DNA of 16,960 nucleotides, from the NCBI GenBank assembly GCA_964483085.1, contig CAYZZX010000036.1, forward strand, positions 1 to 16,960, in the 5' to 3' direction. Shown one piece after another: positions 1-6,296 of this stretch (positions are counted from its first letter, which is position 1; every line of letters starts with the position of its first letter). Below the pieces are notes generated by a model. It saw nothing but the letters and a program-made list of their open reading frames with translations. It made no database searches and was not told the DNA's origin. This stretch comes from JALHFZ01 sp964483085. GTDB taxonomy: Bacteria > Synergistota > Synergistia > Synergistales > Aminobacteriaceae. A program made the position numbers and the translations under genes.

Positions 1-1441
1 TGTCCATGTCCTTCACGGGAAGCCCCGCGGCCCGGGCCTTCGCCGCAAGGTCCTCTCTCCTGGGGTTGATGGCGATCCCCCGCTCGGTGACGATGGCGTC
101 CACCGTCTCTCCGGGGGTGACCACGGTCTGCACCCTGTTCCGGATGGAGGGGACTCCGTTTCTCATGGAGGGGATGGTGATGACCGTCAGCTTCGCCCCC
201 GCCGCCGTGTCGGAATGCCCTCCCGAGGCTCCCCGGGGGACGCCGTCGTGTCCCGTGAGGACGTCCACGTTGAAATCCCGGTCCACCTCGAGGGCGGCCA
301 GGACAACCACATCGAGATCGTTCACGAGGCACCCCTTGTTGAAGGGGTTGGCGTAGCAGGAGACGTCCACCTCCATGTGGTACGGGTTCGTCGCCAGGGA
401 GGATGTCACCGAGGCGTCGAAGCTCTGGACGTCGAAGAGGGCCTTGAAGAGCCCTTCCTTCAGCATCTCCGCCATATAGCCTGTGATGCCGCCGATGCAG
501 TAGCTTCCCCGGATGGATTTTTCCCTCATGTACTCCCGGACGTACCTGGCCACGGCGAGGCTTGGGCCGCCTCCCCCCGTCTGGAAGGAGCAGTCCTCCT
601 TCAGATATCCCGATGAACGGATGAGGCCGAAGGCAAGCTCCGCGATCCGCAGCTGCACGGGGTCGCGGGTGACCCGGGTAGCCCCCGTGGCGATCTTCGA
701 CGGATCGCCGATGGACTCCACCACGGCCACCTGGTCCACCAGGTGCTGGTGTATGGAGATACGGGGTGCGAGGGGGTAGTCCACGAGGTTGTCCGTGACG
801 GCGATGACGTGGTCGGCATAGCGGGCGTCGATCATGGCATACCCCATGGCCCCGCAGGCGGTCTTCCCCATGGACCCCGTGATGTTGCCGAGGCGGTCGC
901 AGGCGGGGGCCGCAAGAAAGGCCACGTCGATATGGAGGCTTCCCTCCTCCACGGCCCGGGCCCGGCCGCCGTGGCTCCGGATCATCACGGGCAGGGCGAA
1001 CTCCCCCCGGGAGATGGCTTTCCCCACCTCCCCCCGGACGCCCGAGGTGTTCAGCCGGGAGACGACCCCCTTCCGGACGGCCTCGGCCACACAGTCGTGG
1101 TTCTCCCCGAGGGAACTGGGGGCGAGGGTGATGTCCCCGATGCCCATCTCCTCAAGAAGAAGGAGTACCTGCTCCACCAGGGCGTCTCCGTTCCGCAGAT
1201 GGTGATGAAAGGAGATGGTCATGCCGTTCTTCAGGCCGGATCGCTCAATGGCCTCCCGAAGGCTTTTCGCCCTCTTGTCGGACCTGGGCGGGGCTATGGG
1301 CCGGGGGTAGAGCCTCGGCGTCCACAGGTGTTTTCCGTCGAGCCTGGCAAAGGGCCCCTCGAAGGGGGCGAACTCCCCGAGCCCCGGAACGAAGAGGGGA
1401 ACTTCTCTGCCGATGGAATTCTTCACCGTCTTGAGCTTCAT
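1..1441 (-). CDS. citF: Citrate lyase alpha subunit (citrate:ACP/CoA transferase), C-terminus cut by window edge
   Basis: CitF swaps the acetyl group on the acyl-carrier subunit CitD for citrate, giving citryl-ACP, which CitE then cleaves. About 480 residues are visible and the last few dozen lie beyond base 1; the family is usually about 510 long. It starts with MKLKTVKNSIGREVP. Family blocks include SFHHHLRNGD, LAPSSLGENHDCV, GVRGEVGKAISRGEF, the SIGDPSKIATGATRVTRDPV stretch, QTGGGGPSLAVARYV, and the late blocks VSCYANPFNKG and TGHDGVPRGASGGHSDTAAG. The ATG at 1441 overlaps the citE stop as ATGA and has a GGAGG-type ribosome site inside the end of citE, so the two subunits are probably translationally coupled. 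It is the last visible gene of the gntR-tctCBA-citEF unit. Identification is firm; completeness of the C-terminus cannot be judged. Confidence 0.95.
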   Translation of the reverse strand, partial: MKLKTVKNSIGREVPLFVPGLGEFAPFEGPFARLDGKHLWTPRLYPRPIAPPRSDKRAKSLREAIERSGLKNGMTISFHHHLRNGDALVEQVLLLLEEMGIGDITLAPSSLGENHDCVAEAVRKGVVSRLNTSGVRGEVGKAISRGEFALPVMIRSHGGRARAVEEGSLHIDVAFLAAPACDRLGNITGSMGKTACGAMGYAMIDARYADHVIAVTDNLVDYPLAPRISIHQHLVDQVAVVESIGDPSKIATGATRVTRDPVQLRIAELAFGLIRSSGYLKEDCSFQTGGGGPSLAVARYVREYMREKSIRGSYCIGGITGYMAEMLKEGLFKALFDVQSFDASVTSSLATNPYHMEVDVSCYANPFNKGCLVNDLDVVVLAALEVDRDFNVDVLTGHDGVPRGASGGHSDTAAGAKLTVITIPSMRNGVPSIRNRVQTVVTPGETVDAIVTERGIAINPRREDLAAKARAAGLPVKDMD

Positions 1442-2337
1442 TCTTCCCCCTCCATTCCCCGGGCCGCCCGGGCCAGTTCGAGAACCCTCCGGGCCTGGGC
1501 CACCACGGGGGCGTCCACCATCCGCCCGTCCACGGCGACGACCCCGAGATGGCGGGCTTCCGCCTCCTCCGCCGCCCGGACGATCCGCTCCGCCCGGAGG
1601 ACTTCCTTTTCCGGAGGGGTAAAGGCCTCGTGGATGACTGCGATCTGGGAGGGGTGGATGGCCGCCTTGCCGGAGAATCCGAGGGCCACCGACTGGGCCG
1701 CCGCCTCCCGCAGGCCGTCGAGGTCGCCAATATCCGTATAGACCGTGTCGAAGGCGAGAAGGCCGAAGGCCTTGGCCGCGAGGATCACGGCGCTTTTCGC
1801 GTAGAGCATCTCGAGACCTTCTCTGGTGATGGTGATCCCCAGGTCGGCGGCGAGGTCCTGTCCGCCGATGGTGAGCCCGAGGATCCTGGGGGAGACGGCC
1901 GCGATGGCCGGAGCGTTCACGATGGCCCGGGCCGTTTCGAGCATGGCGTGGATCCCCACGGAGCCGCGTTCCATGCCGTGTTCCTCCTCAAGGGAGGTGA
2001 TGATTTCATCCGCCGCCAGGATATCCTCCGGAGAGTCGATCTTGGGGATGCGGACCGCGTCGGGTTGGGCGGGGATGATCTCCCGGAGGTCAGGTTCAAA
2101 GAAGGGTGTATCCCGTCCGTTGATCCGGACGACCCGCTCAACGGAGCCGAAGTCGAGGGAGAGGAGGGCGTGCTTCACCAATTTCCGGGCGGAATCTTTC
2201 TCCGAAAGGGAGATGGAGTCCTCCAGGTCAAGGAGGACTCCGTCCGCTCCGTAGATGGCGCAGTTCTGTATCATCCCCGGATTGTTCCCCGGGATGTAGA
2301 GGAGGGAACGTCGGGGCCGGTTCAGGCCTTTTCTCAT
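1438..2337 (-). CDS. citE: Citrate lyase beta subunit (citryl-ACP lyase)
   Basis: CitE cleaves citryl-ACP into oxaloacetate and acetyl-ACP, the carbon-carbon bond-breaking step of citrate fermentation. The 299-residue product has normal family length and the expected TIM-barrel motifs in order: RRSLLYIPGNNPGM near residues 8-22, LLDLEDSI near 35, RING near 73, IPKID near 97, ETARAI near 133, GGQDLAADLG near 157 and GFSGKAAIHPSQI near 219. The metal-binding acidic residues of the HpcH/HpaI-CitE family lie in the LEDS and GGQD blocks. The ATG at 2337 overlaps the tctA stop (ATGA) and its own stop overlaps the citF start. CitE is thus coupled both to the transporter subunit before it and to the transferase after it. 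CitE-like proteins also include malyl-CoA lyases, but the adjacent citF, citC, citD and citXG settle the assignment. Confidence 0.96.
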   Translation of the reverse strand: MRKGLNRPRRSLLYIPGNNPGMIQNCAIYGADGVLLDLEDSISLSEKDSARKLVKHALLSLDFGSVERVVRINGRDTPFFEPDLREIIPAQPDAVRIPKIDSPEDILAADEIITSLEEEHGMERGSVGIHAMLETARAIVNAPAIAAVSPRILGLTIGGQDLAADLGITITREGLEMLYAKSAVILAAKAFGLLAFDTVYTDIGDLDGLREAAAQSVALGFSGKAAIHPSQIAVIHEAFTPPEKEVLRAERIVRAAEEAEARHLGVVAVDGRMVDAPVVAQARRVLELARAARGMEGEE

Positions 2338-3821
2338 GCTCTGCGCCTCTTCTGCTTCACGAGGGAGTAGATGAGGGAGAGAACTGCGAGGACGATGAGC
2401 ACCGCAGAGATGGGCTTTTGGAAAAAGATGGAAGGATTGCCGTCCGACAGGGACATGGAGTTCCGGAAGGACTGCTCCGTGGTTCCTCCGAGGATGAGGG
2501 CGAGCACCAGGGGAGGAAGGGGAATTTCAAGCTTCAGCAGAAGATATCCTCCCAGGGCGAAGGCCATGACGAGGATGAAGTCGAAGGAGCTGTAGTTGAG
2601 GAAGTAGGTTCCCATGAACCCCATGCCGAGGATGAGGGGGAGCATGATCCTCTGGGGGATCTTCAGCAGCTGCACCAGGGGGATGGCAAGGGGCAGGTTG
2701 ATGATCACGAGGATGATATTGCCTATGAGCATGGAGGCGATGACTCCCCAGGCGATCTCCGGGTGCATGGAGAAGAGGATCGGCCCCGGCTTGACGCCGA
2801 GGAGCATCAGGGCGCCGAGCATGACCGCCGTGGTCCCGGAGCCGGGTATGCCCAGGGTGAGAAGGGGGACCATGGCTCCGGCTGCGCAGGAGTTGTTCGC
2901 CGCCTCGGGAGCGGCGAGCCCCTCGATGGCCCCCTTGCCGAATCTTTCGGGGGTTTTACTGAGGGATTTTTCCATGGCGTAGGACATGAAGGTGGCGATG
3001 CTCGCTCCCATGCCGGGAAGAACACCGACAAAGAAGCCCAGGGGGGAGCTGCGAAGCATGGGCATCAGGCATTTTTTGAACTGTTCCCAGGTGACCCAGA
3101 CCTTGCCGATGCTTTTCGAGTCGAGATTATACTGTGTGTCCAGGGTCTTCAGGTTTCTGAAGACCTCACTGATGGCGTAGATGCCGATCATGACCACGAG
3201 AAAATCGATTCCGTCCTGAAGCTCCTCCACGCCATAGGTGAAGCGGATGACCCCCGTGAGGGCATCGATCCCCACGGTGGAGAGCATGAAGCCGATGCAC
3301 ATGGCAACGATTCCCTTCAGCAGGCTTCCTTCCGCCAGGGTGATGGTGGCCACGAGGGCGAAGAGCATGAGGGAGAACATCTCGGCCGGGCCGAACTTCA
3401 GAGCCGCCGAAGCGATGGGCCCAGTGAGGAAGATGAGGAAGATCATGCCTATGCTGCCGCCGATGAAGGAGGCTATAGCAGATATGGCGAGGGCCGGGCC
3501 AGCCTGGCCGTTCTTCGTCATGGGGTAGCCGTCGAAGCACGAAACGATGGCCGAGGCGTCCCCGGGGGTGTTGATCATGATGGATGCCCGGGAACCGCCG
3601 AACATGGCTCCGTAGTAGACGGCGCACATGGTGATGAGTGCTGTCGATGGATCCATGCCATAGGTGATGGGGATGAGGATGGCCACGCCTGTTGCGGGCC
3701 CGAGGCCGGGCAGCATCCCCATGATGGTGCCGAGAAGGCCCCCGATGAAGACCCAGAGGATGTTGTAGGCCGTCATGGCCGTGGAAAAACCGATGGCGAG
3801 ATTAGCGAAAATAGCGTCCAT
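2334..3821 (-). CDS. tctA: Tripartite tricarboxylate transporter, large membrane subunit TctA
   Basis: TctA is the 12-TM-class permease of a TTT system, which imports citrate or related carboxylates using an ion gradient and a periplasmic binding protein. The 495-residue hydrophobic product has the family features: LLGTIMGMLPGLGPATGV near residues 29-46, GGSRASIMINTPGDASA near 75-91, and the second-repeat counterparts FFVGVLPGMGASIATF and PEAANNSCAAGAMVPLLTLGIPGSGTTAVMLGAL. It ends in a basic tail, KQKRRRA. The ATG at 3821 is supported by AGGAGG eight bases upstream; that site overlaps the tctB stop, so tctB and tctA are tightly linked. The ligand cannot be told from TctA. The genetic tie to citrate lyase and aconitase argues for a tricarboxylate. 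Confidence 0.95.
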   Translation of the reverse strand: MDAIFANLAIGFSTAMTAYNILWVFIGGLLGTIMGMLPGLGPATGVAILIPITYGMDPSTALITMCAVYYGAMFGGSRASIMINTPGDASAIVSCFDGYPMTKNGQAGPALAISAIASFIGGSIGMIFLIFLTGPIASAALKFGPAEMFSLMLFALVATITLAEGSLLKGIVAMCIGFMLSTVGIDALTGVIRFTYGVEELQDGIDFLVVMIGIYAISEVFRNLKTLDTQYNLDSKSIGKVWVTWEQFKKCLMPMLRSSPLGFFVGVLPGMGASIATFMSYAMEKSLSKTPERFGKGAIEGLAAPEAANNSCAAGAMVPLLTLGIPGSGTTAVMLGALMLLGVKPGPILFSMHPEIAWGVIASMLIGNIILVIINLPLAIPLVQLLKIPQRIMLPLILGMGFMGTYFLNYSSFDFILVMAFALGGYLLLKLEIPLPPLVLALILGGTTEQSFRNSMSLSDGNPSIFFQKPISAVLIVLAVLSLIYSLVKQKRRRA

Positions 3822-3833
3822 GGTTCTATCCTC

Positions 3834-4307
3834 CTAAAAGGGGAGCAGATTTTCGATGATTCCCCGGGGAAGGCTCAGCTTCAGGGCCAGGGCGAAAGCT
3901 CCGTAGGTGACCGTGGGGAAGAGAAAGGCCAGAAGCAGGTTCTGGACGAGCCTCCCCCGATTGATGAGCATGGTTGCGCAGAGCATGAAGGTCCCCGTGG
4001 CGAGCAGATACCCCCAGGTGTCGAGGACGAGACCGTAGCTCACGCCGAGACCCATGATGATGAAGATTTTAATCCATACCGCCCGATCTTCAATCCACCG
4101 CATCCCCACGGGCCCGGAGGAACCGTACCGTCTGTCGGAAAAGCAGAGCAGGGCTCCGGCGGCGATGGCGGCGATGGAGATGAGAATGGGGAAGAGCCTT
4201 GGGCCCGTGTTGTCCCCGGCGGCCACGTCGGGAATGCGGAGAGCGGTGACAAGGTAGATTATGCCGATAAGCAGAGAGAGAATGCCGCTTGCAAAATTTT
4301 TCGTCAT
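3834..4307 (-). CDS. tctB: Tripartite tricarboxylate transporter, small membrane subunit TctB
   Basis: TctB is the small, poorly conserved membrane partner of TctA. I chose the ATG at 4307 (MTKNFASGILSLLIGIIYLV, 157 residues) because GGAGG sits eight bases before it and the product then begins directly with the first membrane helix, as in the family. An open frame continues upstream to 4379 but would add a non-membrane extension running through an intercistronic stem-loop. About four hydrophobic segments are visible, near residues 8-24, 38-58, 79-98 and 102-145. The link between the first two carries the typical GPRLFPILI stretch. It lies 12 bp before tctA and 92 bp after tctC. The family call rests on size, topology, GPRLFP and position between tctC and tctA. 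Confidence 0.9.
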   Translation of the reverse strand: MTKNFASGILSLLIGIIYLVTALRIPDVAAGDNTGPRLFPILISIAAIAAGALLCFSDRRYGSSGPVGMRWIEDRAVWIKIFIIMGLGVSYGLVLDTWGYLLATGTFMLCATMLINRGRLVQNLLLAFLFPTVTYGAFALALKLSLPRGIIENLLPF

Positions 4308-4347
4308 TTTCAAACCTCCGTGACAGAGCTTTTTTCTATGGAAGAAA

Positions 4348-4376
4348 GCGGGAGAACCGTAAACCGGCCCTCCCGC
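4348..4376 (-). other. Intercistronic stem-loop between tctC and tctB
   Basis: On the transcribed strand GCGGGAG (4376-4370) pairs perfectly with CTCCCGC (4354-4348) around a 15-base loop that contains its own CCGG/CCGT near-repeat. The bases that follow, TTTCTTCC, are only weakly U-rich, so this is more likely an RNA-stability or partial-attenuation element than a full terminator. It would favour more tctC than tctB/tctA message, matching the usual excess of binding protein over permease. Function is inferred. Confidence 0.5.
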
Positions 4377-4399
4377 CATCTTTAGGTGAAAAGCAGCTT

Positions 4400-5374
4400 T
4401 TACTTCTTCAAGCCGACCTTAGTAAGAAGGGTATCGAAGTCCTTCGTGGCTCCCTCGAGAAAAGCGGTGTGCTTAACGGAGTTTTGGTAAAAATTACTCC
4501 AGCCGAGGTCGGCGATGAGCTTCTTCCATGTGGGGGTCTGGACCATTTTGGAGAAGACATCATCCCAGTATTTCACCTGGTCGGCAGTGAGATCGGGAGC
4601 TCCGATAATGCCTCTCCAGTGGGGGAAGACCACGTTAATTCCCTGGGCCTGAAAGGTGTCCACGTCGGGAAGGAAGTCGAGCTTCTCATCGGCACTGACG
4701 CCGAGGACCCGCATTTTGCCGGCCCTGTGCTGCTCGAGCACCTCGCCGAGGCCGATGACAGTGGCCTTCACGTGTTCGCCGAGCACTGCGGGGACGATTT
4801 CTCCGCCTGCGCCGGGATAGACGATGAACTTGAGGGATGCGGGGTCAACCTCGAACTCCTGGGCGAGCCTGAGGGCAAGGAGGTGGTCGTTGTTGCCGAG
4901 GGTGGGTCCCACGCCGATGGGGACGGATGAGGGGTCAGCTTTGATGGCATCGAAGAGATCCTTCGTTGTCTTCCAGGGTGAGCCGGCCACCACGGCTACG
5001 GCGATCCACTCCGCCTGCAGGGAGGCCAGGGGGGTGAAGTCGCTGTAGACGAGTTCGCTCTTTCCGAGGAGGTTGTTGAGCATTACGAGGGTGGAGGTGG
5101 CGGCGAGGTATTCTCCCTGTCCCTTCTTCCCTTTCAGATAGTTCCATCCGGTGGCACCGCCACCGCCGGGCTTGTTCACCACGATGATATTCTTCTCTAC
5201 AAGCTTTTCGTCGGTGAGAGCTTTCTGAACGGTGCGGCAGAGCATATCCCATCCCCCTCCCGGGTTGGCGGGAGCGATGAGCTCGATGGTGCGGGTGGGC
5301 TTCCATTCGGCGGAGGCGCTTCCCGCCACAGCCAGCAGTGCGACGAGCAGTACGAGTGCCAACAACTTTTTCAT
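4400..5374 (-). CDS. tctC: Tripartite tricarboxylate transporter, periplasmic substrate-binding protein TctC
   Basis: TctC captures a carboxylate in the periplasm and delivers it to TctAB. The 324-residue product starts with a Sec signal peptide (MKKLLALVLLVALLAVAGSA), with probable cleavage after ASA near residue 22. It continues with the Bug/TctC fold: TRTIELIAPANPGGGWDMLCR near 28-48, VVNKPGGGGATGWNYL near 65-80, a middle GNNDHLLALRLAQ segment and FPHWRGIIGAPDLT near 250. The ATG at 5374 has a purine-rich AAAGGGGG site upstream. Conserved ligand-loop positions are present, but Bug-family proteins bind many acids (citrate, aconitate, tricarballylate, dicarboxylates), so the ligand is inferred from neighbours only. 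It is bracketed by two stem-loops and follows gntR by 61 bp. Confidence 0.94.
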   Translation of the reverse strand: MKKLLALVLLVALLAVAGSASAEWKPTRTIELIAPANPGGGWDMLCRTVQKALTDEKLVEKNIIVVNKPGGGGATGWNYLKGKKGQGEYLAATSTLVMLNNLLGKSELVYSDFTPLASLQAEWIAVAVVAGSPWKTTKDLFDAIKADPSSVPIGVGPTLGNNDHLLALRLAQEFEVDPASLKFIVYPGAGGEIVPAVLGEHVKATVIGLGEVLEQHRAGKMRVLGVSADEKLDFLPDVDTFQAQGINVVFPHWRGIIGAPDLTADQVKYWDDVFSKMVQTPTWKKLIADLGWSNFYQNSVKHTAFLEGATKDFDTLLTKVGLKK

Positions 5375-5409
5375 TCCTGTGTTTCCCCCTTTGAATTGAA
5401 ATATGCTGC

Positions 5410-5429
5410 ACCGTTCTTTTCAGAACGGT
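5410..5429 (-). other. Stem-loop with GAAA tetraloop between gntR and tctC
   Basis: On the minus strand ACCGTTCT and AGAACGGT form a perfect 8-bp stem closed by a GAAA loop, a stable GNRA tetraloop. It starts six bases after the regulator's stop codon and is followed by GCAGCATATTTCAATTC, which is AU-rich but not a U-tract. It may protect the tctC message or mark a processing point between regulator and transporter. A protein operator is also possible because the arms are palindromic. Confidence 0.55.
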
Positions 5430-5435
5430 ATAAGC

Positions 5436-6146
5436 CTAGAAAAACTGAAAATCCTTGAGCTCTTCTTCGTACCCCGACTTGTCCCGCCAGATGGTGAAGG
5501 ATTCGTTGATGTGGTCTGTCCAGACTTCGCACGCCCTGTCGGGATTGTGGTCTTTGAAGGCTTTGTAGAGGTCCTTTCTGCGGGAGAGGCTTTTGTGAGG
5601 GCGGTTAGGCAGTATGGTCCGCATGACCCTGTAGCGGTCGAAGAGTTCCCGCATCGTCCAGATGAGCTCCGTCAGGCTGGCGGACCTGCAGGCCTCAAAG
5701 ACCACGTGGTTGAACCGCTTCACCAGGGGGAAGAATTTCTCGAGAAGTTCCTCTCCTTCGCAGGCTGCGAAGATCTCGTCAGCCTGATCGAGGAGCAGCT
5801 TCAGCTCGTCGAGTTCTGATTCGGTGATGCGGAGGGCGGAATAGCGGACCGCCAGGGTTTCTATAGCCTTGCGGATGGCGAGGGAGTGGGCCAGTTCGTA
5901 AACCGAGACGCCACAGACACGATTCCCCTTCATGGGAATCCGTTCGATGGTGCCGTCCGCCTCGAGTTTCTGCACCGCCTCACGGACGGGGGTACGGCTG
6001 ACGCCGAACTCCGATGCGATCTCCCCGTCTGTGAAGGTGTCTCCTGTCTTCAACTCTCCCCGGACGATGGCCTTGCGGAGATGTTCGTAGATGATATCCC
6101 GCATGGGCTTGGTCCGCATTTCCGGAACATTCTTCAGCAGCGCCAC
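5436..6146 (-). CDS. GntR-family (FadR/FCD-type) transcriptional regulator
   Basis: A 236-residue regulator. The N-terminal winged helix (about residues 18-80) contains IYEHLRKAIVRGELKTGD, EIASEFGVSRTPVREAVQKL and LEADGTIERIP, a textbook GntR DNA-binding domain. The all-helical C-terminal part (about 90-225) is of the FCD class, with FNHVVFEACRSASLTELI and DHINESFTIWRD, and in this family senses a small acid, often through a bound metal. I take the GTG at 6146 as the start because GGAGG lies seven bases before it and the protein then fits family length; an internal ATG at residue 11 is the alternative. The frame stays open for nearly 1 kb upstream, antisense to aconitase, but that part has no family match. 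It is the first gene of its operon and diverges from the aconitase operon, so it probably controls both and itself. The effector is unknown; a tricarboxylate is the natural guess. Confidence 0.93.
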   Translation of the reverse strand: MALLKNVPEMRTKPMRDIIYEHLRKAIVRGELKTGDTFTDGEIASEFGVSRTPVREAVQKLEADGTIERIPMKGNRVCGVSVYELAHSLAIRKAIETLAVRYSALRITESELDELKLLLDQADEIFAACEGEELLEKFFPLVKRFNHVVFEACRSASLTELIWTMRELFDRYRVMRTILPNRPHKSLSRRKDLYKAFKDHNPDRACEVWTDHINESFTIWRDKSGYEEELKDFQFF

Positions 6147-6187
6147 GGCTCTTCCTCCAGGTAAAATAAAAAATTTTGAAGAAATAC

Positions 6188-6211
6188 TTGGATTCATTAT
6201 TCTGGATCCAA
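6188..6211. repeat. Inverted repeat TTGGAT / ATCCAA in the divergent control region
   Basis: Six-base arms TTGGAT (6188-6193) and ATCCAA (6206-6211) are separated by 12 bases, and the right arm includes the 8-bp palindrome TGGATCCA (6203-6210). AATATCC then occurs twice in direct orientation (6210-6216 and 6226-6232). The repeat lies just upstream of the plus-strand -10 box and overlaps the poor -35 region. It could be an activator site for the aconitase promoter, but no known regulator is assigned to it. Confidence 0.35.
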
Positions 6212-6228
6212 TATCCATAGAGTATAAT
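6200..6228 (+). promoter_or_regulatory. Promoter for the acn-citC-citD-citXG operon
   Basis: A consensus -10 box TATAAT stands at 6223-6228. The best-spaced -35 hexamer, TTCTGG at 6200-6205, matches the consensus poorly, which hints at a need for an activator. The predicted start near 6235 falls within the inverted repeat 6233-6251, a classic repression position. The -10 box shares five of its six bases with the minus-strand -10 box, so both promoters are unlikely to be occupied at once. Confidence 0.5.
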
Positions 6229-6252
6229 ATCCTTACAAAGATATTTTGTAAA
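6224..6252 (-). promoter_or_regulatory. Sigma70-like promoter for gntR-tctCBA-citEF
   Basis: Reading the minus strand, TTTACA (6252-6247) is followed after exactly 17 bases by TATTAT (6229-6224). Transcription would begin near 6217 and leave a leader of about 70 nt before the regulator's GTG. The spacer contains most of the 19-bp inverted repeat at 6233-6251, so a protein bound there would cover the region between the two promoter boxes. Confidence 0.6.
6233..6251. promoter_or_regulatory. Candidate GntR operator (TTACAAA-N5-TTTGTAA)
   Basis: A perfect 7-bp inverted repeat with a 5-bp centre (GATAT) lies beside a GntR/FCD gene and between two divergent operons. FCD regulators typically bind short AT-rich palindromes with TGT/ACA-type cores, and this repeat has ACA and TGT halves. 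It covers the predicted plus-strand start point and the minus-strand promoter spacer, so one site could control both directions. Assignment to this regulator is inferred from position and symmetry. Confidence 0.5.
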
Positions 6253-6263
6253 GTGGGTAGAAA

Positions 6264-6282
6264 AAAATATTCCGCATATTTT
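6264..6282 (+). repeat. AT-rich inverted repeat abutting the acn ribosome site
   Basis: AAAATAT (6264-6270) and ATATTTT (6276-6282) flank TCCGC. The 7-5-7 layout matches the upstream repeat at 6233-6251, but the base sequence differs. It ends next to the GAGGAGG ribosome site, so it may form a weak leader hairpin or be a second protein site. Confidence 0.4.
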
Positions 6283-6296
6283 GAGGAGGGACTGTC

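Noticed and set aside
743..1741. A plus-strand frame of 332 codons over citF and citE
   Set aside because: Low-complexity Gly/Pro/Arg-rich product antisense to two clearly conserved citrate lyase subunits.
4308..4379. Longer TctB start
   Set aside because: It would add 24 non-membrane residues encoded by an intercistronic stem-loop region, and the ATG at 4307 has the better ribosome site.
2418..4385. A 655-codon open frame on the plus strand opposite tctA and tctB
   Set aside because: Its product is rich in Gly, His, Glu and Asp with no recognisable domain. It mirrors the GC-rich codon pattern of the well-supported tct genes on the other strand.
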